From assembly GCF_003258945.1 (NCBI RefSeq), contig NZ_QLIX01000004.1:124001-188000 (forward strand): a stretch of 64,000 nt of DNA. Reading direction: 5' to 3'. The stretch is from Roseicella frigidaeris. Lineage in GTDB: Bacteria; Pseudomonadota; Alphaproteobacteria; Acetobacterales; Acetobacteraceae. Position numbers and translations under genes: made by a program. How positions within the stretch are numbered: the first letter of the stretch is position 1; each line of letters opens with the position of its first letter. The notes beneath the pieces were generated by a model, which saw only the letters and a list, made by a program, of their open reading frames with translations, did no database searches and was not told where the DNA came from. This document shows positions 7,968 to 18,945 of this stretch, piece after piece.

Positions 7968-8951
7968 TCAATCCGGCTCGATGCGGGCGCGGCGGATCAC
8001 CTCGGCCCAGCGCCCGGCATCGGCCTGGATCAGCCGGCCGAGCGCCTCCGGCGGCTCCTCCACCGGCTCCAGCCCGAGCCCGGCCAGGCGTTCCGCCAGT
8101 TCCGGGCGGCGCAGGCCGGCGACGAGGGCGGCGTTCAGCCGGGCGAGGATCGCCGGATCGGTGCCCGCCGGGGCGACGATGCCATGCCAGCCCACCGCCT
8201 CGGCGCCGGCGAGGCCGGCCTCGGCCAGGGTTGGCACCTCCGGCAGGGCGCCGGTGCGCCCGCCGGAGGAGACGAAGAGACCGCGCAGCCGGCCGGCCCG
8301 CACATGGTCGGCCACCGCGCCGATATTGATCAGCACGCCCTGCAGGCTGCCGCCGAGCAGGTCGTTCACCGCCAGCGCGCCGCCGCGATAGGGCACATGC
8401 GTCCAGCGGATCTCGGCCGCCGCCTGGATCTGCTCGCCGAGCAGATGCGCCAGGCTGCCATTGCCCGGCGTGCCGACCGCGACCGGCGCGCGCCGCGCCA
8501 GCGTCACGAACGCCTCGAGGCTCTGCGCCGGGCTGTCGGCCCGCACCACCAGGATCTGCGGCACCCGCACGCCCTGCGCCACCGGCGCGAAGCCGGTGAC
8601 GTCGAAGCCGAGCCGCGGGAAGAGCGCCTTGTTGATCGAGAGGCTGTCGGAGCCGGCGAGCAGCGTGTAGCCGTCCGGCTTCTGCCGCGCCGCCTGCTCG
8701 TAGCCGATGTTGCTGCCGGCGCCGGGCAGGTTCTCGACCGGACAGGCCTGGCCGAGCGCCTCGGCGAGCTGGCGGGCGAAGAGGCGGGCGACGATGTCCT
8801 GGCTGCCGCCCGGGGCGACCGGCACGATGTAGCGGATCGGCCGCTCCGCCGGCCAGGCGGCGGGCATGGCGAGGGCGGGCCGGGCGAGCGCGGCGGCACC
8901 GGCGAGGGCGAGCAGGCCGCGGCGCGTCGGCCGCGCGGGATGGCCAGGCAT
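7968..8951 (-). CDS. Bug/TctC-family periplasmic solute-binding protein
   Basis: Tripartite tricarboxylate transporter-type receptor of 327 residues. The N-terminal signal has a twin-arginine-like start (TRRGLLALAGAAALARPALA), followed by the mature pattern WPAERPIRYIVPVAPGGSQDIVARLFA and PGAGSNIGYEQAA typical of Bug proteins, and VPTLAEAGLAG near the C-terminus. Ligand unknown (Bug proteins bind carboxylates and aromatic or amino acids). No TctA/TctB membrane genes are beside it, as is common for orphan Bug genes. It starts 1 bp beyond the DUF934 stop, so it may share the cys transcript. The ATG at 8951 was chosen because it precedes the signal peptide directly. Confidence 0.85.
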   Translation of the reverse strand: MPGHPARPTRRGLLALAGAAALARPALAMPAAWPAERPIRYIVPVAPGGSQDIVARLFARQLAEALGQACPVENLPGAGSNIGYEQAARQKPDGYTLLAGSDSLSINKALFPRLGFDVTGFAPVAQGVRVPQILVVRADSPAQSLEAFVTLARRAPVAVGTPGNGSLAHLLGEQIQAAAEIRWTHVPYRGGALAVNDLLGGSLQGVLINIGAVADHVRAGRLRGLFVSSGGRTGALPEVPTLAEAGLAGAEAVGWHGIVAPAGTDPAILARLNAALVAGLRRPELAERLAGLGLEPVEEPPEALGRLIQADAGRWAEVIRRARIEPD

Positions 8952-8952
8952 C

Positions 8953-9453
8953 TCAGGCCGCCAGCCGCCGCCGCAGGCCGAGCCCGCCGCCGGGCGGCAG
9001 CGGCCCGTCCTGCGCCGGCTGGTAGGCGATGTCGACCACCGCGCGCGAGCGCTGCCATTGCGCGGCATCCGCGCCCTCCGGCAGCTCCACCGTGCTGACG
9101 CCGCAGCGCTGCAGCATCCGCCACTGGTCGGGCAGCACATGGCCGGTGGCGCGGATCTCGCCGGCGAAGCCGAAATGCTCGCGCAGCGCCCGCGCCTGGG
9201 TGAAGGCGCGGCCATCCTTCGATTTCGGCAGCAGCACCGCGATGAGGGCGAGGCGCGGCAGCAGCTCGGCGATCTCCTCCGGCTGGGTCGCCGGGTCGAG
9301 CAGCAGGCCGAGCGGGGCGTTGCGGCCCGCGGCCGCCTCCGCCCGCAGCCGCGCCAGGCTCAGCAGCGCCGGGGCATCGGGCAGCGGCGCGTCGTCGGCA
9401 ACCCGCACCCAGGCATCCGCGACGAGGTGGCCCTTCGCATCAAGCACCGGCAT
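8953..9453 (-). CDS. DUF934 family protein, sulfite reductase accessory
   Basis: A 166-residue cytosolic protein that genomic linkage ties to assimilatory sulfite reduction. Recognisable blocks are LLDPATQPEEIAELLPRLALIAVLLPKSKDGRAFTQARALRE-like sequence (about residues 54-95) and GEIRATGHVLPDQWRMLQRCGVST (about 102-125). Its first 14 bases overlap the 3' end of the sulfite reductase gene, so it is likely translationally coupled. Biochemical function is not established; DUF934 proteins are usually beside cysI and cysH. Here cysH is not present between them. Confidence 0.85.
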   Translation of the reverse strand: MPVLDAKGHLVADAWVRVADDAPLPDAPALLSLARLRAEAAAGRNAPLGLLLDPATQPEEIAELLPRLALIAVLLPKSKDGRAFTQARALREHFGFAGEIRATGHVLPDQWRMLQRCGVSTVELPEGADAAQWQRSRAVVDIAYQPAQDGPLPPGGGLGLRRRLAA

Positions 9454-11152
9454 AGAGCGCCTCCTTGAACGGCCCGAGGCCGATGCGGCGATAGGTGTCG
9501 ACGAAGCGCTCGCCCGCGGCGCGCTCGGCCAGATAGGTGCGGAGGATGGTCTCCACCGCATCCGTGACCTTGTCGTAGGGGAAGCCGGGCCCGACCAGCT
9601 CGCCAAGCGCGGCATCGTTGGTGGCGCTGCCGCCGAGGGTGATCTGGTAGCTCTCGGCGCCGCGCTTATCGACGCCGAGGATGCCGATATGGCCGATATG
9701 GTGGTGGCCGCAGGCGTTGATGCAGCCGGAGATGTTGATGAAGCACTCGCCGATGGCGTGCTGCCGGTCGAGATCGGCGAAGCGCTCGCTGATCATCTGC
9801 GCCACCGGGATGCTGCGGGCGGTGGCCAGCGCGCAGTAGTCCATCCCCGGGCAGGCGATGATGTCGCTGACCAGGCCGATATTCGGCGTCGCCAGCCCGG
9901 CCTCGCGCAGCCCCTGCCAGACCGCCGGCAGGTCCTCCTGCCGGACATGCGGCAGGACGAGGTTCTGCACGTGGCTGACGCGGATCTCGCCGAAGCCATG
10001 CCGCTCGGCGAGCGCCGCCACCGCCTCCATCTGCTCGGCCGAGGCATCGCCCGGGATGCCGCCGATCGGCTTCAGCGAGATGGTGACGGAGGCATAGCCC
10101 GGCTGCCGGTGCGCCCGCACGCTCTGCTTCGCCCAGGCGGCGAAGGCGGCATCGCCGGCCAGGGCCGCGGCATAGGCGGGCGGAGCATCGGTAAGGCGGG
10201 CGAAGGGCGGCGGGGCGAAATGCGCCGCGATGTCGGCGACCACCTCCGGGTCGAGCCGGTAGGTCGGCTGCGGCAGGCGGGCGAATTCCCGCTCCACCCG
10301 CTCGCGGAACTCCTCGCCCAGGTCGCGCACCAGGATCTTGATGCGCGCCTTGTAGATGTTGTCGCGGTTGCCGAGCGCGTTGTAGACGCGCAGCACGGCC
10401 TCCAGATAGGCGAGCAGCGCCTCCTCCGGCACCCAGTCGCGCAGCTTCGTCGCCAGCACCGGGGTGCGGCCGAGGCCGCCGCCGGCCCAGACCTCGAAGC
10501 CGATGGCGCCCGCCGCGTCGCGCTTCACCACCAGCCCGACATCATGCACCTGCATCGCCACGCGGTCCTGCGGCGCGCCGGTGATGGCGATCTTGAACTT
10601 GCGCGGCAGCCAGGTGAATTCGGGGTGCAGCGTCGACCACTGGCGGATGATCTCGGCATAGATCCGCGGGTCCGCCGCCTCCTCCGGGTCGGCGCCGGCA
10701 TATTCGTCGGTGGTGGTGTTGCGGATGCAATTGCCGCTGGTCTGGATGGCGTGCATGTCGACATCCGCGAGGGCGCGCATGATGTCGGGCACGTCCTCCA
10801 GCCGGGTCCAGTTGAACTGGATGTTCTGGCGCGTGGTGAAGTGGCCGTAGCCGCGGTCCCAGCGTCGGGCGATCATCGCCAGCTGGCGGAGCTGCGTCGC
10901 GTTCAGGATGCCGTAGGGGATGGCGATCCGGTACATATAGGCGTGGAGCTGCAGGTAGAGGCCGTTCATCAGCCGCAGCGGCTTGAACTCGTCCTCGGTC
11001 AGCTCGCCGCCGAGCCGGCGCGCGATCTGGTCGCTGAACTCGGCGATGCGCTCCTGCAGGAACTCCCGGTCCACCTCGTCATAGCGGTAGGTGCGGGCAT
11101 GCGGCGGAAAGGCCGGGTCCGGCAGGGCGATCGGTTCGACGAGGGCATTCAT
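9440..11152 (-). CDS. cysI: Assimilatory sulfite (nitrite/sulfite-type) reductase, siroheme subunit
   Basis: Reduces sulfite to sulfide with six electrons. The protein has 570 residues with the two ferredoxin-like half-domains. The siroheme/4Fe-4S cysteines are intact: Cys434 and Cys440 in ACPGMDYCALA, and Cys477 and Cys481 in SGCINACGHHH. The N-terminal half contains TTRQNIQFNW and the substrate-side QTSGNCIRN block. No flavoprotein subunit (CysJ) is nearby, so a ferredoxin donor is possible. It is in an operon DUF2849-cysI-DUF934. Nitrite reductase (NirA) is the alternative name; the DUF2849/DUF934 neighbours favour sulfite. Confidence 0.9.
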   Translation of the reverse strand: MNALVEPIALPDPAFPPHARTYRYDEVDREFLQERIAEFSDQIARRLGGELTEDEFKPLRLMNGLYLQLHAYMYRIAIPYGILNATQLRQLAMIARRWDRGYGHFTTRQNIQFNWTRLEDVPDIMRALADVDMHAIQTSGNCIRNTTTDEYAGADPEEAADPRIYAEIIRQWSTLHPEFTWLPRKFKIAITGAPQDRVAMQVHDVGLVVKRDAAGAIGFEVWAGGGLGRTPVLATKLRDWVPEEALLAYLEAVLRVYNALGNRDNIYKARIKILVRDLGEEFRERVEREFARLPQPTYRLDPEVVADIAAHFAPPPFARLTDAPPAYAAALAGDAAFAAWAKQSVRAHRQPGYASVTISLKPIGGIPGDASAEQMEAVAALAERHGFGEIRVSHVQNLVLPHVRQEDLPAVWQGLREAGLATPNIGLVSDIIACPGMDYCALATARSIPVAQMISERFADLDRQHAIGECFINISGCINACGHHHIGHIGILGVDKRGAESYQITLGGSATNDAALGELVGPGFPYDKVTDAVETILRTYLAERAAGERFVDTYRRIGLGPFKEALYAGA

Positions 11153-11170
11153 CGGCGGGTCTCCCCTCGC

Positions 11171-11578
11171 TCAGGAGGCAAGGCGATAGGCGGGCGGCTC
11201 CGCCGCATGGCTCTCGCGCGGCTCCGCCTTGGCATGGTCCTCGCGCGGCTCCGCCGCGTGGGCTTCGCGCGGCTCCGCCGCGACCGCGACGCTCGGCCCC
11301 TGGGCGCGGAGCCGTTCGCGGAACTTCACCGGCACCGGCCGGCCGGCCTCGAGCGCCACCTCGGCGCCGTAGACGCCGACGACGCGCTGCGCCCGCTCAT
11401 CCTGCTGCGCCAGGGCCAGGCCGGCGGCGGCCTCCTCGGGCGGGAAGACGGCGGCCTCGGCCACCTGCTCCACCCAGCGCCCAGCCGCGGCCAGCCAGAC
11501 CACGCGGCCATCCCGGAGCCGGTTGGCGGTGAAAACCATGGGCGCGGTGGCAGGCTTCGCCTTGGCCGGGCTGCTCAT
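11171..11578 (-). CDS. DUF2849 family protein with repeated AEPRE-x-H tail
   Basis: A small protein of 135 residues. Residues 14-85 match the DUF2849 layout: FTANRLRDGRVVWLA, then a helical middle and VVGVYGAEV. The family is found just upstream of cysI in alphaproteobacteria; molecular function unknown. The C-terminal third is unusual: a run of imperfect repeats of the type AEPRExHA (three to four copies, about residues 99-130), probably unstructured and recently expanded. Stop to cysI start is 18 bp. It is first gene of the cys transcript. Confidence 0.8.
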   Translation of the reverse strand: MSSPAKAKPATAPMVFTANRLRDGRVVWLAAAGRWVEQVAEAAVFPPEEAAAGLALAQQDERAQRVVGVYGAEVALEAGRPVPVKFRERLRAQGPSVAVAAEPREAHAAEPREDHAKAEPRESHAAEPPAYRLAS

Positions 11579-11638
11579 CGGCTGGGATGTCCTCGCAGAG
11601 GGGCAACGGCTGCACGACCGCCGCTGGTGTGAGGCGAG

Positions 11639-11666
11639 ATTTAACTGTGGATTCCGGTATATTCAA
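11639..11666 (-). promoter_or_regulatory. Candidate promoter of the sulfite reductase operon
   Basis: On the minus strand TTGAAT (11666-11661) and TTAAAT (11644-11639) are separated by 16 bp, about 60 bp upstream of the DUF2849 start. This is the only AT-rich patch in the 445-bp gene-free stretch 11579-12023; the rest of that stretch is GC-rich sequence without a visible gene, plus repeat copy B. Motif-based only. Confidence 0.4.
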
Positions 11667-11840
11667 TAGAACCCACGAGAGCCCAGGCCTGGGCCGCCGC
11701 GCGCCCGGTGCATGGCTCTGTCGGAGCGCCCGGGGTCGGGGCTGGTTCCACGGAATTGGGGCGCCGTGCCGGGATGCCGTCGCTCGGCGCCCACGGATCT
11801 CAGTTACACGAACATCATGCGTGGATCAGGGAGCGACGGC

Positions 11841-12026
11841 TCATGCCAACGGCATGAATGAGTCATTCAGGCCGAGCGCCTGGACGGGCGCTGCCGGTCG
11901 CGCCGACAGGCGCGCCTGACGGCGCGATGCGGCGAAGGCCCCGGCAAACCGGAGGGTTGCGCCCGGCGCCAAGGAGACTGCCCATGGGGGCCGTTGCTGG
12001 GACACCAGCAGCGGCCGCCCGTATCA
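11841..12026 (+). repeat. Dispersed intergenic inverted-repeat element, copy B
   Basis: A 186-bp copy with outer ends TCATGCCAACGGC and, on the opposite strand, TGATACGGGCGGCC. The central palindrome (11897-11928) is the same as in copies A and C but with two mismatches. The right end supplies the TGA stop codon of ccmB (12024-12026). It is collinear with copy C over its full length and equal in size. Confidence 0.85.
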
Positions 12027-12686
12027 TTCGGTCCGCAGCGCCGCCCCGGCCGCGATCGGCGCTAGCGGCAGGGCGCCGGCGAGCAGCGCCGCCAACAGCA
12101 GGAGATAGGGCCGCGCCGCGAGCCCGGCCGCCGCCGCCTCGATGCCGGCCGCCCCGAAGATGATGCAGGGAATGGCGAGCGGCAGCACCAGCAGCGGCAG
12201 CAGCACCCCGCCGCGCCGGGCGCCGAGCGTCAGCGCCGCCCCGGCGGTGCCGAGCAGGGAGAGGAAGCCGGCGGCGAGGCCGAGCGCCGCCATGGCGGCC
12301 GGCCAGGCCTCGACGGGCAGGTTCAGCATGGCGGCGGCGACCGGCGTCGCCAGCAGCAGCGGCAGCCCGGTGGTCAGCCAATGCGCCGCGGCCTTGGCCA
12401 GGGCCAGGGCGGCAGGGGCGAGGCCGGAGAGCAGGAGCTGGTCCAGCGTCCCGTCCTCGGCATCGGCGCCGAACATCCGGTCGAGCGGCAGCAGCGCTGC
12501 CAGCAGCGCCGCCGCCAGCAGCGCCCCGGGGGCGAGGCGCGCCAGGGTCTCCGGCGCCGGGCCGACGCCGAAGGGGAACAGCGCGGCGACCAGGACGAAG
12601 AACATCACCGCCGCCAGCGTATCCGCCGGATGCCGCAGCGCCAGCCGCAGCTCCCGCCCCAGCAGGGCGAACCAGGGCCCGCTCAC
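12024..12686 (-). CDS. ccmB: Heme exporter protein CcmB
   Basis: Membrane subunit of the CcmABCD ABC transporter needed for cytochrome c maturation; 220 residues. About six hydrophobic segments are visible (residues 21-40, 45-65, 98-120, 125-150, 155-180, 190-215). The GTG start at 12686 overlaps the ccmA stop (GTGA), the normal ccmAB arrangement, and the protein opens [24 protein letters not shown], matching CcmB. It has a D-E-DGTLDQLLLSG block typical of the family. Its stop codon lies at the edge of repeat copy B. No ccmC-I genes are in the window. Confidence 0.9.
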   Translation of the reverse strand: MSGPWFALLGRELRLALRHPADTLAAVMFFVLVAALFPFGVGPAPETLARLAPGALLAAALLAALLPLDRMFGADAEDGTLDQLLLSGLAPAALALAKAAAHWLTTGLPLLLATPVAAAMLNLPVEAWPAAMAALGLAAGFLSLLGTAGAALTLGARRGGVLLPLLVLPLAIPCIIFGAAGIEAAAAGLAARPYLLLLAALLAGALPLAPIAAGAALRTE

Positions 12687-13285
12687 AGCCGCAGCTCCCG
12701 CGCGCCCGGCAGGGGCAGCGGCAGATGCGTCGCCGCCAGCACCATGCCGCCCGTCGCCCGGTGCCGCGCCAGCAACCCGCCGAGCCGGGTGACGGAGGCG
12801 GCGTCCAGCCCCACCGTCGGCTCGTCCAGCAGCCAGAGCGGCGCCGGCTGGCGGAGCGGCGCGAGCGCCAAGCGCGCCAGCGCTAGGCGCCGCTTCTGCC
12901 CGGAGGAGAGCACCCGCGCCGGCAGGTCGGCGAGCGGCAACAGGTCGAGCGCCGCCAGCGCCGTGGCCGTCTCCCCGCCCCAGAGTTGGGCGAAGAAGGC
13001 GAGGTTCTCGCGGGCCGTGAGGGCCGGCTTCAGCGCATCCTGGTGCGAGAGGTAGCGCAGCCGGGCGGCATGCGCCGCGCGGTCGGCGAAGGTATCGGCC
13101 CCGTCCCAGAGCACCGTCCCGGCGGCCGGGCGCAGCAGCCCGGCCAGCAGCCGCAGCAGGCTCGACTTGCCCGCGCCATTGGCGCCGACCAGCAGCAGGG
13201 CCTCGCCCGGCGCCAGCCGGAAGGACAGGCCGGCGAAGACCGCCCGCTCGCCCCGGAGGCAGGCAAGCTCCTGTGCTTCCAGCAT
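12683..13285 (-). CDS. ccmA: Cytochrome c biogenesis ATP-binding protein CcmA
   Basis: ATPase of the Ccm transporter, releasing heme from holo-CcmE; 200 residues, the usual size. Walker A is GANGAGKS (34-41), the ABC signature LSSGQ (126-130), and Walker B LWLLDEP (150-156). Start at 13285 ([14 protein letters not shown]) is the family-like start; codons upstream give unrelated sequence. It is divergent from acnA across 115 bp and overlaps ccmB by 4 bp. Confidence 0.92.
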   Translation of the reverse strand: MLEAQELACLRGERAVFAGLSFRLAPGEALLLVGANGAGKSSLLRLLAGLLRPAAGTVLWDGADTFADRAAHAARLRYLSHQDALKPALTARENLAFFAQLWGGETATALAALDLLPLADLPARVLSSGQKRRLALARLALAPLRQPAPLWLLDEPTVGLDAASVTRLGGLLARHRATGGMVLAATHLPLPLPGARELRL

Positions 13286-13400
13286 TCCTGACCAGACCCC
13301 TCGGACATCCGGCGCCGATGGACCGGGCCGCGCCAGCATGCTTAAACCCGCGCACGTGCTGCGCCGCAACGGCGCGCAGCGAGCGGAAAGGTTCCGGTTC

Positions 13401-16097
<2,697 letters not shown>

Positions 16098-16121
16098 GCC
16101 GCGCCGCCAGGGCGAGGACGC

Positions 16122-16143
16122 AAGGGGCCCGCAAGGGCCCCTT
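16122..16143 (+). terminator. Hairpin terminator after acnA
   Basis: Perfect 9-bp stem AAGGGGCCC / GGGCCCCTT with a GCAA tetraloop, 25 bp after the acnA stop. It is followed by TCGCAATTG rather than a clean T-run, so termination efficiency is uncertain. Confidence 0.7.
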
Positions 16144-16255
16144 CGCAATTGGGGCCGGGGCCGGGCGTTCCCAGCGGCGCCGCTGCCGGTGTAGCCTCGC
16201 CCGACGGGAACAAGCCGGGCCGGCAAGGCCGCACCGGCGGGAGGAGGAGGGTCCG

Positions 16256-17410
16256 ATGAGCAGCGTGCCGCTGGCGGAATCCAACCCGGAGGCGCTCGGC
16301 CTCGATCCGCGGCCCTTGCAGCGGCTCTGCGCCCTGATCGAGCGGCACATCGCCGAGGGGCACCATCCCGGCGCCCAGGTCGCGCTCGCCCGGCATGGCA
16401 GGCTCGCCCTGTTCCGCAGCTTCGGCCGGGCCCGGGTGGCGCCGGACCGCCCGGCCGACGACCGCAGCCTGTTCCTGATGTATTCCAACACCAAGGTGGT
16501 CACCGCCGCCGCCGTCTGGCTGCTGGCCGAGGAAGGGCTGCTCCGCTTCACCGATACGGTGGCGCAGCACCTTCCGGGCTTCGCCGCGCATGGCAAGGGC
16601 GAGATCACCATCCTGCAATTGCTGACGCATCAGGGCGGCTTCCCCTCCGCCGTGGTGCCGCCCGAGATCATGGGCGACCACGAGGCGGTCCGCCGCGCGG
16701 TCTGCGGCTTCACCCTGGAATGGACCCCGGGCAGCAAGGTCCGCTACCACCCGGCCTCGGCGCACTGGGTGGCGGCGATGCTGATCGAGGCCGTCACCGG
16801 GCAGGATTTCCGCCAGGTGATCCGGGACCGCCTCCTCGCCCCGCTCGGCCTGGCGGAGGAGGTCTTCGTCGGCCTGCCGGAGGCCGAGCATGGCCGCGCC
16901 GCCGATATCTACGACCCGCCGGCCGAGGGCCGCTTCCCGCCGCGCGAGGGGGAGAACCACGCGCAGCACCATCTGGCCGGCATCCCGGGCGGCGGCGGCT
17001 ACGGCACGGCGCGCGGCATGGCCGCCTTCTACCAGATGCTGGCCCAGGGCGGGGTGCTGGGCGGGGTGCGGCTGTTCTCGCCGCGGCTGATCGCCTTCGT
17101 CACCCGCAATTTCACCGGCGACCGCATCGACGAATATATGGGCCTGCCGATGTGCCGCGGCCTCGGGCCGCATTCGCGCGGCGAGCACCCGGTGGTGCGC
17201 GGCCTCGGCGCCATCGCCCATCCACGGGTCTTCGGCCATGGCGGCGTCGGCTCCTCCTATTGCTGGGCCGATCCGACCAGCGGGGTGAGCTTCGCCTTCT
17301 TCTCGAATTGCCGGCAGACCGAGGAATTCCACAACCGGCGGATGGACATCCTCTCCAACCTGGCGCATGCCGCCATCCTGCCCGGACCGACGGACGGCGC
17401 CGGCGGGTAG
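16256..17410 (+). CDS. Beta-lactamase-fold serine hydrolase
   Basis: A 384-residue member of the class C beta-lactamase / EstB-like esterase group. The catalytic Ser-x-x-Lys is S77-N-T-K80, the Tyr motif is around Y164 (YHPAS), and the KTG-equivalent is FGHGGVGS (about 327-334). There is no signal peptide, so a cytoplasmic esterase or peptidase is more likely than a true beta-lactamase. A GGAGGAGG ribosome-binding site precedes the ATG at 16256. Substrate unknown. The acnA terminator separates it from the upstream gene. Confidence 0.85.
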   Translation: MSSVPLAESNPEALGLDPRPLQRLCALIERHIAEGHHPGAQVALARHGRLALFRSFGRARVAPDRPADDRSLFLMYSNTKVVTAAAVWLLAEEGLLRFTDTVAQHLPGFAAHGKGEITILQLLTHQGGFPSAVVPPEIMGDHEAVRRAVCGFTLEWTPGSKVRYHPASAHWVAAMLIEAVTGQDFRQVIRDRLLAPLGLAEEVFVGLPEAEHGRAADIYDPPAEGRFPPREGENHAQHHLAGIPGGGGYGTARGMAAFYQMLAQGGVLGGVRLFSPRLIAFVTRNFTGDRIDEYMGLPMCRGLGPHSRGEHPVVRGLGAIAHPRVFGHGGVGSSYCWADPTSGVSFAFFSNCRQTEEFHNRRMDILSNLAHAAILPGPTDGAGG

Positions 17411-17483
17411 CACGCGGCCAGCCTACCGGGCGGCAGGGTGCGCGGCCCGGAACGGCCGGCCATGTCGGCCGGACGGGGGGATA

Positions 17484-17512
17484 ATGACACCCCCGTTCCC
17501 GAATGCTATAGT
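17484..17512 (+). promoter_or_regulatory. Candidate sigma-70 promoter for the CarD gene
   Basis: ATGACA (17484-17489) and TATAGT (17507-17512) are spaced by 17 bp, 186 bp upstream of the CarD start, in the only AT-richer part of the 287-bp gap 17411-17697. It would leave a leader of about 180 nt. No protein-coding gene is convincing in that leader. Confidence 0.45.
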
Positions 17513-17697
17513 TTCAACCTCTTGGCAATGCGGGCCGCGAACGGCGTGCGGCCGCCGGCGGAACCATTTGCGGAATTCGGCATGGGCAGTGAACCCGACA
17601 GGGTCTCTCTCGATGGAATCATCGGGATATCCCTGTCCCTCGGGCCGCAGGCCCAGGCCTACCGGAGAGTCGACCTGCCGCAGGAGGTGCGTCCGCA

Positions 17698-18894
17698 ATG
17701 AAGGCACAAGCCAGCGGCAAGCAGGCCGGCACGCGCGGTACCGCGAAACGTCCCGCTGCGAAGAGTGCGAAGCCGGTCGCCAAGCCGAAGCAGGTGGCGG
17801 AAGCCCGGCGCAGCGCCGCCAAGCCCGCCAAGCCGCCCAGCCCGAAGCCGGCTGCCCGGCCGGTATCGAAGCCCGCCGCGAAATCCGTGGGCCGCGCTGC
17901 CCCGGCGAGCAAGCCAGCCAGCAAGGCGGCGCCCGTGCGGCCGGCCGCCGCCAAGCCGGTGCCGCCGGCCCGTCCGGCCGCGACCAAGCCACCGGCCACG
18001 GCCGCCCGGCCGGCGCCAGCCAAGGCTCCGGCGGCGAAGCCCGCTCCCGCGGCCAAGCCGGCAGCCAAGGCTCCGGCTGCCGCCGCGCCGCCGCCCGCCG
18101 CCGCCCCCGCCATGCCGAAACCCGTCCATCCCAAGCCGGTCCCCGCACCGGCCCCGGCCGTCATGGCCGGAGGTCGCGCAACGGAGGCCGGGCGTGCCAC
18201 CACCGCGCAGCTCGTCCCTCCCACCCCTTCGACCGCCCCGGCCCCGCCGGCGGCGCCGAAGCCCGCGCCCACCGGCCTTGCCGAGGCGCAGGCAGCCCCT
18301 CCCCTGCCCGCTCCCATGCCGCGGGGCAGCCCCATGGGGTCCTCCCCGGGCGGCCCCGGCCGCACCGGCGGGCCCCTTTCACCCCCACCGAGACAGCCTG
18401 CGAAACCAGTGGAATTCAAGACCGGCGACCATGTCGTCTACCCGACCCATGGGGTCGGGACCGTTCAGGGCATCGAATCGATGTCCGCCGCGGGTCACAC
18501 CCTTCAGGTGATCGTCGTCACCTTCGACGAGAACCGCATGACGTTGCGCGTCCCGGTCAACAAGGCGGCCTCCTCCGGCCTGCGCAAGCTGGCGACCGAT
18601 GGCGCGATGAAGGAGGCGCTCGACACGCTCCGGGGCAAGGCGCGCATCAAGCGCACCATGTGGTCCCGGCGCGCCCAGGAATATGAGGCGAAGATCAATT
18701 CCGGCGATCCGGTGGCGATCGCCGAGGTGGTGCGCGACCTGCACCGCAACGCCGGCCAGCCGGACCAGTCCTTCTCCGAGCGGCAGATCTACGAGCAGGC
18801 AATGGACCGCCTGGCCGCCGAACTCGCCGCCATCGACCGCACCGACAAGATGCAGGCGACCGACAAGCTGCTGCTGCACCTCAAGCAGGGGTGA
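17698..18894 (+). CDS. carD: CarD-family RNA polymerase regulator with long Lys/Pro/Ala-rich N-terminal tail
   Basis: Residues 238-398 form a CarD/CdnL domain: the Tudor-like RNA-polymerase-binding part starts VEFKTGDHVVYPTHGVGTVQ, followed by the helical DNA-binding part with TMWSRRAQEYEAKINSGDP and a C-terminal helix. CarD proteins bind the RNA polymerase beta subunit and stabilise promoter open complexes. The usual length is about 160-170 residues; here 237 extra residues precede the domain, rich in KPA, AAKPA and PAPAKAP repeats like histone H1/AlgP tails. The start is supported by AGGAGGTG 8 nt upstream, and no stop or alternative ribosome site separates tail from domain. The tail would give non-specific DNA binding (inference). 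Confidence 0.88.
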   Translation: MKAQASGKQAGTRGTAKRPAAKSAKPVAKPKQVAEARRSAAKPAKPPSPKPAARPVSKPAAKSVGRAAPASKPASKAAPVRPAAAKPVPPARPAATKPPATAARPAPAKAPAAKPAPAAKPAAKAPAAAAPPPAAAPAMPKPVHPKPVPAPAPAVMAGGRATEAGRATTAQLVPPTPSTAPAPPAAPKPAPTGLAEAQAAPPLPAPMPRGSPMGSSPGGPGRTGGPLSPPPRQPAKPVEFKTGDHVVYPTHGVGTVQGIESMSAAGHTLQVIVVTFDENRMTLRVPVNKAASSGLRKLATDGAMKEALDTLRGKARIKRTMWSRRAQEYEAKINSGDPVAIAEVVRDLHRNAGQPDQSFSERQIYEQAMDRLAAELAAIDRTDKMQATDKLLLHLKQG

Positions 18895-18945
18895 GCCGGA
18901 CTCCCGCGACGCTGCGCGGCGGCGGCGCGGGAGACCGTCGGCGCC

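Noticed and set aside
16256-17410. Calling the serine hydrolase a beta-lactamase resistance gene
   Set aside because: The Ser-x-x-Lys is present but there is no signal peptide and the Tyr and Lys-Thr-Gly boxes are not of the true class C type; an esterase/peptidase role fits better.
17438-17697. An 87-codon open frame in the CarD leader
   Set aside because: It has no ribosome-binding site or family-like sequence, runs into the carD start codon, and is better explained as 5' leader with a promoter.
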